Origin: CAYFHQ01 sp964342805
GTDB taxonomy: Bacteria > Bacillota > Clostridia > Peptostreptococcales > Acidaminobacteraceae
Length of the DNA: 18,327 bases
Direction of reading: 5' to 3'
NCBI GenBank assembly: GCA_964342805.1
Contig: CAYFHQ010000077.1
Coordinates: forward strand, 1 to 18,327
Notes under the pieces: generated by a model
What the model was told of the DNA's origin: nothing
Seen by the model: only the letters and a program-made list of their open reading frames with translations
Database searches by the model: none
In this document: positions 4,984 to 12,941 of the stretch, in pieces
How positions within the stretch are numbered: position 1 is the first letter of the stretch
How the letters are laid out: every line of letters begins with the position of its first letter
Position numbers and translations under genes: made by a program

Positions 4984-7650
4984 CTATCTTGCCACTGAGC
5001 CACTGAAGCGGTCTCTGAGCCTATTCATTTCTTCCATTAATACGTCAAACTGGTCCAAGACTTGAGAACGGTTGGCCTTCCTGCAGGCCAGTTCCAGCCT
5101 TAGGGCCTTCCTTTTCATTTGAACAAAGCCACAGGTCTCACTCAGGTCCTTGATAAAGTGGGCTGTACGCTCTATGGTGTCAAAATCCGACTCCTTAACC
5201 TGGTCGGACAAGAGTTCACCATAACCTGATATTTCGTAAAAGGCCTGGGCAAGCTCAGACTCATCCTTGATGGACTCCTCTGATATGATCTTTGACAGAA
5301 TTTCGTTGACTTGGTTGTCCTGCTGGGCCATGAGGTCTGTCGTCCGCATCACCCGGTCTATCACTTCATAAAAGGTCCGCATTTTAATGGGTTTGGGAAT
5401 ATAGCCATCCATACCACCAGACAGGAAACGCTCCTCGTCTCCGGAAATGGCATGGGCTGTTAAGGCGATAATGGGCAGGCTACTCTTCTTAAGCCGCTGG
5501 CGGATGATCCGGGTGGCCTGTTCACCATCCAGTTCCGGCATTTGTATGTCCATCAAAACCAGGTCATAGTCTCCAGAAACCACATGGTTGACTGCCTCCA
5601 TACCATTGGTGGCGATAATCACCTCATGTCCCTGCTTGTGGAGGAGCTGCTCAGCCAGGACTTGGTTAATGCGGTCGTCCTCCACCAGGAGGACCTTGTA
5701 CTTACGGGTGGGTTTGGGGATCTCATAGTCAGACTCTTCCACAGCATCTAACAAGGATTTACCCCGTTCCAGAGGGACTGTGAACCAGAAGCGACTCCCT
5801 ATATTCTTCTTGCTATCAAAATCGATGGACCCGCCCATCATTTCTACTAATTGTTTGCTAATGGCCAGGCCTAGGCCTGTTCCTCCATACCGTCTGGTTA
5901 TGGACCCGTCCGCTTGGGAGAAACTGTTGAATATCCGGCTATGGTCCTTGTCCGCAATGCCAATGCCCGTGTCCTCAATGGTAAAGGTGATCCATACAGT
6001 TCTTCCTTCCATCCGTTGCAGGCTGATGGTCAGGTTGACCTTGCCCCCGTTGTCGGTAAACTTGAGGGCGTTGCCAATGAGGTTGTTGAGCACTTGGGCG
6101 ATGCGGTTGGGATCGCCAATAATAACCGACGGTAGGTCTTCCTCCGCCTGAATGCGAAAGGTTATGTTGCCCTCTATGGCATTGACATGGAAGGGCTTAC
6201 TGATCCGGTCTACCAGGCTCATGAGCTCAAACTCAATGTGTTCCAGCTCTGTCCGCCCTGCCTCAATCTTGGAAAAGTCCAAGACGTTGTTGATAATCTT
6301 GAGGAGGGACTCCGCGCTGTTCTTGACCATTTGCAGGTTTTCCTTCTGCTCTGTGCTGAGTGAGGACATGAGGGTCAAGTTGGTCATGCCGATAATTCCA
6401 TTCATGGGGGTCCGGATTTCATGGCTCATATTGGCCAAAAACTCGCTCTTGGCCCTATTGGCCTGTTCCGCCACGTTTTTGGCTGTGACCATTTCTGCCC
6501 GGGCCATCCGCTTGTCCTGAATATCCCGGCTGACATACACCACACTCATTTTATGGTCTTCGTCCAAGATCACATTGCCTGCTGACTCCACCCACAGGTA
6601 GGTCCCGTCACGCTTTTTCAACCGAAGCTCTACAGTGTTAGAGTCCCAGGTCTTGAGCCGCTTCTTAAAGGACTCCCTGGCGTCATTCACATCGTCCGGA
6701 TGGACAAAGCTCATGAACTGCTCACCCACTAAGTCCTCCGGATTAAAGCCAATCAAGTTCCAAATGGAAGGGCTGACAAAGAGGATCTTACCACTTTCGT
6801 CCACTTGAGTAATGGCGTCAATCATATTGTTGGTAATAAGACGGAGCTGCTTTTCATTTTGCACCAGGGTGGTTTCCATTTGCTTGTTGATGGTCACGTC
6901 CTCCACCACAATCATGACCTGGATTTCGTCATTTAAGTGGATGGGGACTGCATTCAGCCGTAACCAAAGAACAGACCCATTTTCCCGCTGGTACTGGAAC
7001 TCCAAGCCCCTCACCTCATGTTGCTCGGTGATGACCTGCTGGATGGTTTGGTAAATAAAACAGGTCGAACAGTTGTCAGGGTTGCCACAAAACTGGTCAT
7101 TTCCCAGAATGGACCGGCAGATCACGTCGGAGGTATGGATGTCCAGTAGGCTGTCTGTCAAACCAAACATGGTGGCTGCGGAATCATTCATCCTACGCAC
7201 CTGGCCGCCCTTGTCAAAAATGAGTAGCCCCAAGGGCGTCCCATGGAAAATGGACTCCATGTTCATCCGTTCCTGCTGGGCCATTTGAATCATGTCCCGC
7301 TCAGCTGTCACGTCTTGGATCATGATGTGATAGTGGGGCGAAACTTCTTCTTCATCAATTTTCGAGATATGTATCCGTATAAAAATCATGGCCCCATCAT
7401 GGCGTACGATGGTTTGCTCCCGACTCCATGAGACCATTTCCTTGATGGCCGTAGCCACCACCTCCGGCTCGAGGGGAACCTGGAGTAATTTCAAGGCATG
7501 ATTGTCCCCTTGAAGGATGTCTGCCTCCCTGTAGCCCATGATGGATTCCACACAGGGATTCATGCCGATGATCTTCCAGTTATGGTCGGTGATCAAGACA
7601 CCAATAGGGCTGAGTTCTAAAGCCTTTGCTAAATACTCTTGTGAGATCAT
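4984..7650 (-). CDS. Hybrid sensor histidine kinase (PAS-PAS-PAS-HisKA-HATPase-REC-Hpt-like)
   Basis: 888 residues, no membrane segment, so cytoplasmic. PAS domains lie at about 5-115, 130-255 and 265-380. HisKA has phospho-His410 in MSHEIRTPMNG; the ATPase domain follows with N527, DTGIGI (560-565) and GGTGLGL (589-595). The receiver (about 651-770) has E657-D658, Asp701, Thr731 and Lys753. The C-terminal 100 residues resemble an Hpt domain with His831 in AHFIKDLSETCG, although the usual KG is KD. The second PAS holds C178-x9-C188-x5-C194-x2-C197, suggesting a metal, haem or redox site. It would sense an internal signal and run a His-Asp-His relay, possibly ending at the downstream receiver. 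The start ATG at 7650 has AGGGGG six bases upstream and follows the cheB stop by ten bases. Confidence 0.9.
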   Translation of the reverse strand: MISQEYLAKALELSPIGVLITDHNWKIIGMNPCVESIMGYREADILQGDNHALKLLQVPLEPEVVATAIKEMVSWSREQTIVRHDGAMIFIRIHISKIDEEEVSPHYHIMIQDVTAERDMIQMAQQERMNMESIFHGTPLGLLIFDKGGQVRRMNDSAATMFGLTDSLLDIHTSDVICRSILGNDQFCGNPDNCSTCFIYQTIQQVITEQHEVRGLEFQYQRENGSVLWLRLNAVPIHLNDEIQVMIVVEDVTINKQMETTLVQNEKQLRLITNNMIDAITQVDESGKILFVSPSIWNLIGFNPEDLVGEQFMSFVHPDDVNDARESFKKRLKTWDSNTVELRLKKRDGTYLWVESAGNVILDEDHKMSVVYVSRDIQDKRMARAEMVTAKNVAEQANRAKSEFLANMSHEIRTPMNGIIGMTNLTLMSSLSTEQKENLQMVKNSAESLLKIINNVLDFSKIEAGRTELEHIEFELMSLVDRISKPFHVNAIEGNITFRIQAEEDLPSVIIGDPNRIAQVLNNLIGNALKFTDNGGKVNLTISLQRMEGRTVWITFTIEDTGIGIADKDHSRIFNSFSQADGSITRRYGGTGLGLAISKQLVEMMGGSIDFDSKKNIGSRFWFTVPLERGKSLLDAVEESDYEIPKPTRKYKVLLVEDDRINQVLAEQLLHKQGHEVIIATNGMEAVNHVVSGDYDLVLMDIQMPELDGEQATRIIRQRLKKSSLPIIALTAHAISGDEERFLSGGMDGYIPKPIKMRTFYEVIDRVMRTTDLMAQQDNQVNEILSKIISEESIKDESELAQAFYEISGYGELLSDQVKESDFDTIERTAHFIKDLSETCGFVQMKRKALRLELACRKANRSQVLDQFDVLMEEMNRLRDRFSGSVAR

Positions 7651-7660
7651 AGGGTACCCC

Positions 7661-8695
7661 CTAGGCTAGGTCAAGTAATTTGAGTACGTAAGCCGCAATA
7701 TCTGGCAACTTGAGCTGCCGTTCCACTGCTCCAATTTCATAAGCCACTTTGGGCATGCCGTAAACCACAGACGAAGACTCGTCTTGGCCCACTGTTGAAC
7801 TTCCGCTGGACCGCATCTTCAAAAGACCGTTGGCACCGTCCCGCCCCATACCGGTGAGTAGGACCCCAATGGACCTTCCCTTGGTTTGCTGGGCAACGGA
7901 CTGAAAGAGTACGTCCACAGAAGGCCTGTGGCCACTCACCTTAGCTGAGTCTGCCAAGGCCAGGGACCACTTGGCCCCCTTTTTGATGACGGTCATATGC
8001 TGTTCGCCTGGGGCAATATAGACATGGCCCTGTTTGAGAACGTCTCCTGGCTCAGCTTCCTTTACGTGAACCTGGCAAGAAGCATTCATCCGGTCGGCAT
8101 ACATGCGGGTAAAGACCGGTGGCATGTGCTGGACAATTACCGTTGGTGGAATGGTCCGGGGGAACTTTCGAATGACCTCAAAAATGGCCTCCGTCCCTCC
8201 TGTCGATGCGCCGATTGCGATCACGTCCACTGCACTATGCTTACCTGGGGCTGCCTGGACGTCACCACTTGAAGAACGTTTGCGTTTGCTTGACAATTTG
8301 GACATGGATGCTACCTTGATTTTCACAAGGAGTTCAGACATCATACCGTGGAGGGCACCGGGGTGCTTTTCCGTGGGTTTGGCCACAAAGTCCACTGCCC
8401 CAGCGGTGAGGGCGTCAAAAACTGCTTCACTTACCGAGCTGACCACCACCACTGGTAGGGGGTGGACGGGCATGAGCTTCTTGAGGAAGTCAATGCCGTT
8501 CATCTTGGGCATTTGAACGTCGAGGGTCATCACGTCGGGGTCCAGCTCAAGGATCTTGTCCCTGGCTTCAAAGGGATCACCTGCAACACCGACAATTTCT
8601 ATAGCGACATCGCGAGACAACTCATCGACCAAGACCTTGCGGAATAGCATGGAGTCATCTACCACCAATACTCTGATCTTTTTTCTGGTTTTCAT
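7661..8695 (-). CDS. cheB: Chemotaxis protein-glutamate methylesterase/deamidase CheB
   Basis: 344 residues, the usual CheB length. An N-terminal receiver (about 6-125; D13-D14, phospho-Asp59 in TLDVQMP, Lys106) is joined by a basic, serine-rich linker (130-150) to the methylesterase domain. The catalytic triad is visible as Ser164 in GASTGG, His190 in VQHMPP and Asp286 in GMGRDGA. It removes methyl groups from, and deamidates, glutamate side chains of the MCP, counteracting CheR, and is activated by CheA phosphorylation. I chose the ATG at 8695, one base after the cheR stop, which implies translational coupling; the frame is open to 8815 but that stretch overlaps cheR and has no family similarity. 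The only ribosome-site-like sequence is AAAGGAAG about 12 bases upstream, inside cheR. Confidence 0.95.
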   Translation of the reverse strand: MKTRKKIRVLVVDDSMLFRKVLVDELSRDVAIEIVGVAGDPFEARDKILELDPDVMTLDVQMPKMNGIDFLKKLMPVHPLPVVVVSSVSEAVFDALTAGAVDFVAKPTEKHPGALHGMMSELLVKIKVASMSKLSSKRKRSSSGDVQAAPGKHSAVDVIAIGASTGGTEAIFEVIRKFPRTIPPTVIVQHMPPVFTRMYADRMNASCQVHVKEAEPGDVLKQGHVYIAPGEQHMTVIKKGAKWSLALADSAKVSGHRPSVDVLFQSVAQQTKGRSIGVLLTGMGRDGANGLLKMRSSGSSTVGQDESSSVVYGMPKVAYEIGAVERQLKLPDIAAYVLKLLDLA

Positions 8696-8696
8696 C

Positions 8697-9518
8697 CTAG
8701 TATCGCTCTTCCTTTCTATAGATCGATGGCATGACATACGTAAACGGACTGGTCTTGCGGTCCAGGGTCTCTGAGTGACCGATAAACAAGTACCCCCCTG
8801 GCTCCAGTACGTCATAGAAACGTTTGATCAAGTCCCGCTTTGTCTGCTGATCAAAGTAAATCATGACATTTCTGCAGAATATAACATGAAACCTTTTTCT
8901 GAAGGGAAATGGACTCATGAGGTTAAACCGCCTGAAAATCACATTTTCCCGTATACTGCTTGCAATCTGAACCTGCTCAGGCCCTTGCTTTTTTATATAT
9001 TTGCGCTTCCAAGGGTCGGGCAGGTCTTCCACCTGTTCCACGCCATATACCCCCTTCTTGGCAAGTTCCAGAACATGGGTTGAGATGTCTGTGGCTAGAA
9101 TTTTCATGTCCCAGGGCCGGTCGGCACTGTACAAACATTCCTTTAAAAGGATGGACAGGGTATAGGGTTCGTCACCGGTGGAACAGCCAGCACTCCAAAT
9201 CCGGATATCCCGCTGGGCGTCTTCTTTTTCCTTTATGTATGGAATGACGACCCTGCGGAAGAATTCGAAGTGCTTCTGCTCCCGGTAAAAATACGTGTGG
9301 TTGGTTGTAATCCGGTTCAAAAGCTCAATATCTGCCACTCCGGTTGTATCCAGCTCAAGATAATCTAGATATTGACCATAGTTTGCAAAGTTATGGGCTT
9401 TGATCACCTTATCCAGTCTAGTTTGGATGAGGGTTTTCTTCTGTTCTGTCAGATGAATCCCGAAATGTGCCTGAATATAGTTGGCAATTCTCAAGTATTC
9501 ATCGTGATTGAGTCGCAT
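8697..9518 (-). CDS. cheR: Chemotaxis protein methyltransferase CheR
   Basis: 273 residues, full length for CheR. The N-terminal helical domain (about 1-70) ends in NRITTNHTYFYRE (68-80), the CheR signature. The S-adenosylmethionine-binding domain shows WSAGCSTGDEPYT (108-120), LATDIS (141-146), VIFCRNVMIYF (212-222) and GYLFIGHSE (242-250). It methylates glutamates on the MCP for adaptation. The start ATG at 9518 is fixed by an in-frame stop nine bases upstream. The ribosome site is poor: AAGGG about 12 bases away, so it may be translated less than its neighbours. It follows the MCP gene by 43 bases and is coupled to cheB. No TPR extension is present. Confidence 0.95.
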   Translation of the reverse strand: MRLNHDEYLRIANYIQAHFGIHLTEQKKTLIQTRLDKVIKAHNFANYGQYLDYLELDTTGVADIELLNRITTNHTYFYREQKHFEFFRRVVIPYIKEKEDAQRDIRIWSAGCSTGDEPYTLSILLKECLYSADRPWDMKILATDISTHVLELAKKGVYGVEQVEDLPDPWKRKYIKKQGPEQVQIASSIRENVIFRRFNLMSPFPFRKRFHVIFCRNVMIYFDQQTKRDLIKRFYDVLEPGGYLFIGHSETLDRKTSPFTYVMPSIYRKEERY

Positions 9519-9561
9519 GGAGGATCACAACCCTTCTGTATACCAAATGAGGAGATCAGGC

Positions 9562-12417
9562 CTAGTACTTACCAAACTCCTGGTCATTAATGGCCCTGGC
9601 GATGTCTGAGGTATCGTTCATGTTTTCAAGGAAGTCACCATAACGGCTTGTACCGGATTCAGCTGTTGAAGTTGCTGGTTGGTCATACTGGAAACCTGTG
9701 GTACGAAGCTTAAACTGGCCAACCAGTTCTCTAAGCATAAGCGCTTGGGAAGTCATCTGCTGGCTGGCAGCAGCACTTTCCTCTGCCGTAGCTGAGTTTT
9801 GCTGGGTTACGTCACTGATCTGATTGATCCCCAAGTTGATCTGGGTGATTGCAGTGGCCTGCTCATTGGAGGCTGTTGCAATGTTGCTTACTAGGCTGGC
9901 CGCTTCACTGATGGCTTCCACAATTTCTTGAAGGGCTTCAGCAGTTACATTGGCCAGGTTGGTACCAGCAGCCACCTGTTCGATGGATGTTTCAATAAGG
10001 GTAGTGGTTTCCTTGGCTGCACCAGCACTTCGGGCTGCCAGGTTACGTACTTCCTCTGCAACAACTGCAAAGCCTTTACCATGTTCTCCTGCCCGGGCTG
10101 CTTCAACTGCTGCGTTGAGGGCTAGGATATTGGTCTGGAAGGCGATTTCGTCGATCACGGCGATGATCTTGGAAATATTGGACGCTGAACTATTAATGTC
10201 TGACATGGCACCCAGCATTTCGTCCATTTTGGAGTTGCCTTCACGGGCTTGTTGTTGGGCATTCATAGACAGCTCGTTGGCCCTACTTGCATTGGTTGCA
10301 TTTTCACGGGTCTGTTCAGCCACTTGAGACATGGAGGCCGTGATTTCGTGGATACTACCGGCCTGCTCTGTGCTACCTTCTGACAGGGCCTGGGCGGCAT
10401 TGGCCACCTGCTGAGACCCGTCAGATACCTGCTCAGAGGATTCACTGATATTGGACAGTACCTGGTTCATGGAATCGATAATCCGGTTCATAGAGTCCTT
10501 GAGTACAGAGAACTCGCCTTTATAATTTCCTGTTACGCGGACGTCGAAACTACCGTCAGCCATTTGTGACAAAGTGGCTGCCAGTTCTTGAATATTGTCA
10601 CTGAGGGTTGCCAGGGTGGAGTTGAGGGCGTTCTTGATATTGGCATGGTCGCCTTTGTACTCACCCCTAACCCTAGCCTTGAGGTCACCCTGCTCCAGTT
10701 GAGACAAGACCATAGCGGCTTCTTGAACAGGCTGGATAACAGCGTCTAGGGTCTGGTTGACACCTTCGATAACGTCTTTAAAGGCACCTTCATGGCGGGA
10801 AGAGTCCGCCCGATCGTCCAATTGTCCATCAATGGCGGACTGGATCAGGGCGTCTGTGTCTGCAACCAGTTGGTTAATGGCATGGATAGACTGGTTCAAG
10901 GAGAGACGCAATTGGTCAAAGTCCCCTGGGAATGGGTCGTTGATCTGGTCTGGAATGTTTCCTTCACCAATATATTGCATATATTCACGAACCACTTCAA
11001 TTGGCTCTGTAAAGGCGCGGATCAGGCGGTTCATACCCTTGATCAGGTCTTGCCAAGAGCCCATAAATGCAGCTTCGTTACCTTGAATGGATAGGTCACC
11101 CTGGCGGATACCTGTTGTCAGGCGATCAGTTTCAGCCTGTAGACTCTGGAGGTTTTCAACAGCTTCCTTGAGTTTTAGACCCAGTACGTCTTTTTCAGAC
11201 CGGACAGGCACGTCAATTTCCCGTTCACCATCGGCAATCATACTGGCCACATTGGCCTGCTGTTTGATATTGGCGATCATGGACTCAAAGGAAGAACCCA
11301 GCTGGCCAATTTCGTCTTTGCCTTCCACCTTGAGGCTCACGTCAACATCGCCTAGGGCCAACTGGTCGGCCACCTTGGTCATTTCCCGAAGAGACTTAGC
11401 GATGGAACGAACCAAGTAGGCATTGATCACAACGCCGATGAGGATGGCAGCAATAAAACCATAGAGCATTACCGTATTGGCCTGGGCTGTGTCTCTTACA
11501 GCTTGTTCACCAAGAGCCGTGGCATTGGTAAAGCCAGCAAAGGCTGTTTCAGAAGCCAGGGTTAAGAGGGTAGCCCCTTGTTCTTCCCGAAGGCCAGCCA
11601 ACTCTTGGAGATGGAGCATACTACCTTCAACGGTTTGCATGGCCGCTTTATAGGCATTGGCACCGGTTCGAACCGCTTCCAACTGATCCACATTGAGTTG
11701 CTCAGTTGTTAGAGACAAGAGTTCGTCAACTTGGGCATTAATCGAATCAAAAATTCCATATGAAGACTCGATAAAGGTTAGGTCATTTAAGGCTTGTGAC
11801 TTGAAATTATTGACACGAATATTGTTTCCGCTCCGAATAACTTCAATCATTTCATGGAGTTTAAAGATACGGGCATTCAGTTTTTCATTACTATCTCCCT
11901 GCTCCACCTGTCTGAGAAGCTTTTCCAGCATATTGTCTTCATAGGCCTCAGCATTTGTAATAAATTGGGCTGCAGAAACGTCTAAGGCTGTTCTGGCAGT
12001 TGCAATGGTTTCCTGTTCTGCAACGGTCTGGTCTACCAATCCTGCGTATGTGTCAGACGCCGTTTGGAGGGCGTCCAGTCTCTCGCCTAGCTTGACCAGT
12101 TCAGGATGCTCACTGACCATGGTTCTACCATCGGCAATGAGCTTGTTCAATTGAACAAAGCCCTCCCGACCTTGTTCTAAGTATGTAGTATTGCCTGTTA
12201 AGCCATAGCCACGGATGTTATACATAATCTCTCGAGTTGTATTTTCCATGGCATTGGCCACTTCAATTTCCGGTAGGTACAGATTGGAGAGTTCAGAAAC
12301 TTCAGCATCCACCTTTTGCAGGTTGATGGTGGAGAAAATCAGTACACCAATCAAAATGATAACCATTAGGCCAATACCCAATGCAAACTTCATGCTGATT
12401 CTCATATTCTTAAGCAT
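9562..12417 (-). CDS. Methyl-accepting chemotaxis protein with tandem HAMP-like array
   Basis: 951 residues, well above the typical 550-700. A first membrane helix (about 10-31) and a second (about 314-336) bracket an extracytoplasmic, predicted helical sensor of about 280 residues, the size of a double four-helix (HBM- or CHASE3-like) domain. A normal HAMP (about 331-384) is followed by about six more HAMP-like units near 388-426, 433-466, 472-514, 522-560, 563-605 and 608-650, several showing the x-G-D/E-L/F-x-V/A-R pattern. The signalling hairpin follows, with the conserved tip DEIAFQTNILALNAAVEAAR starting at 756. The C-terminus ends QEFGKY, without the NWETF-type CheR tether. The start ATG at 12417 has AAAGGAAG seven bases upstream, overlapping the cheW stop. 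The ligand is unknown. Confidence 0.93.
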   Translation of the reverse strand: MLKNMRISMKFALGIGLMVIILIGVLIFSTINLQKVDAEVSELSNLYLPEIEVANAMENTTREIMYNIRGYGLTGNTTYLEQGREGFVQLNKLIADGRTMVSEHPELVKLGERLDALQTASDTYAGLVDQTVAEQETIATARTALDVSAAQFITNAEAYEDNMLEKLLRQVEQGDSNEKLNARIFKLHEMIEVIRSGNNIRVNNFKSQALNDLTFIESSYGIFDSINAQVDELLSLTTEQLNVDQLEAVRTGANAYKAAMQTVEGSMLHLQELAGLREEQGATLLTLASETAFAGFTNATALGEQAVRDTAQANTVMLYGFIAAILIGVVINAYLVRSIAKSLREMTKVADQLALGDVDVSLKVEGKDEIGQLGSSFESMIANIKQQANVASMIADGEREIDVPVRSEKDVLGLKLKEAVENLQSLQAETDRLTTGIRQGDLSIQGNEAAFMGSWQDLIKGMNRLIRAFTEPIEVVREYMQYIGEGNIPDQINDPFPGDFDQLRLSLNQSIHAINQLVADTDALIQSAIDGQLDDRADSSRHEGAFKDVIEGVNQTLDAVIQPVQEAAMVLSQLEQGDLKARVRGEYKGDHANIKNALNSTLATLSDNIQELAATLSQMADGSFDVRVTGNYKGEFSVLKDSMNRIIDSMNQVLSNISESSEQVSDGSQQVANAAQALSEGSTEQAGSIHEITASMSQVAEQTRENATNASRANELSMNAQQQAREGNSKMDEMLGAMSDINSSASNISKIIAVIDEIAFQTNILALNAAVEAARAGEHGKGFAVVAEEVRNLAARSAGAAKETTTLIETSIEQVAAGTNLANVTAEALQEIVEAISEAASLVSNIATASNEQATAITQINLGINQISDVTQQNSATAEESAAASQQMTSQALMLRELVGQFKLRTTGFQYDQPATSTAESGTSRYGDFLENMNDTSDIARAINDQEFGKY

Positions 12418-12431
12418 TTCTATACTTCCTT

Positions 12432-12932
12432 TCAGCTCTCAGTATGTCTGTACTCGTCAGGCTGTTCATCCATCAGCAACCGAACGGCGTCCAGTAACAT
12501 TAAAACTTCATCGTCTTTTTTGGTGATGCCCGCAATAAACTGGTTGGACATTAAACCAGTTGCCTCGGGTGGCTGTGAGATATGAGTGCCCTCAATATCC
12601 TTAACCTCCAAGACCTTGTCAACGATGATTCCAACAGACATGCCCTTGTGGTCAATAACAACAATGCAGGTTCTGTTATCGTATGGGATTTGCTCCTTTT
12701 CAAAGCGAAGCCGGACATCCATGGTTGGAATGATCTGTCCCCGCAGATTAATGACCCCTTGGATGTAGGCAGGCTGACCGGGTATTTCCGTAATGTCCTG
12801 CACACCAATGATGTCAATAACATTTTCGATGCCTATACCATACTGTTCTAGATCTATTTCGAAAGCTAAGTACTTCCCTTCCTGGGTCGATTTCGCAAGA
12901 TTTGCTTGAATACTACGTGTGTTACGATCCAT
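12432..12932 (-). CDS. cheW: Chemotaxis coupling protein CheW
   Basis: 166 residues forming one CheW domain, with short extra tails at both ends. Characteristic segments are YLAFEIDLEQYGIGIENVIDI near the start, IPGQPAYIQGVINLRGQIIPTMDVR in the middle, GIIVDKVLEV and the TKKDDEVLMLLD strand near the end. It bridges the MCP and CheA in the membrane signalling array. The start ATG at 12932 is preceded by AGGAGG that overlaps the TAG stop of cheA, so it is tightly coupled to cheA. It is the only CheW gene in the window and lies between its two partners. Confidence 0.95.
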   Translation of the reverse strand: MDRNTRSIQANLAKSTQEGKYLAFEIDLEQYGIGIENVIDIIGVQDITEIPGQPAYIQGVINLRGQIIPTMDVRLRFEKEQIPYDNRTCIVVIDHKGMSVGIIVDKVLEVKDIEGTHISQPPEATGLMSNQFIAGITKKDDEVLMLLDAVRLLMDEQPDEYRHTES

Positions 12933-12941
12933 ATACTCCTC

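Noticed and set aside
8696..8815. Longer CheB start within cheR
   Set aside because: The extension overlaps the conserved cheR C-terminus, has no ribosome site, and gives a non-CheB sequence; MKTRKKIRVLVVDD is the standard receiver start.
9519..9561. Promoter between the MCP gene and cheR (TGG-TATACA)
   Set aside because: The -10 match is weak and no -35 is present; the 43-base gap is adequately explained as an operon spacer.
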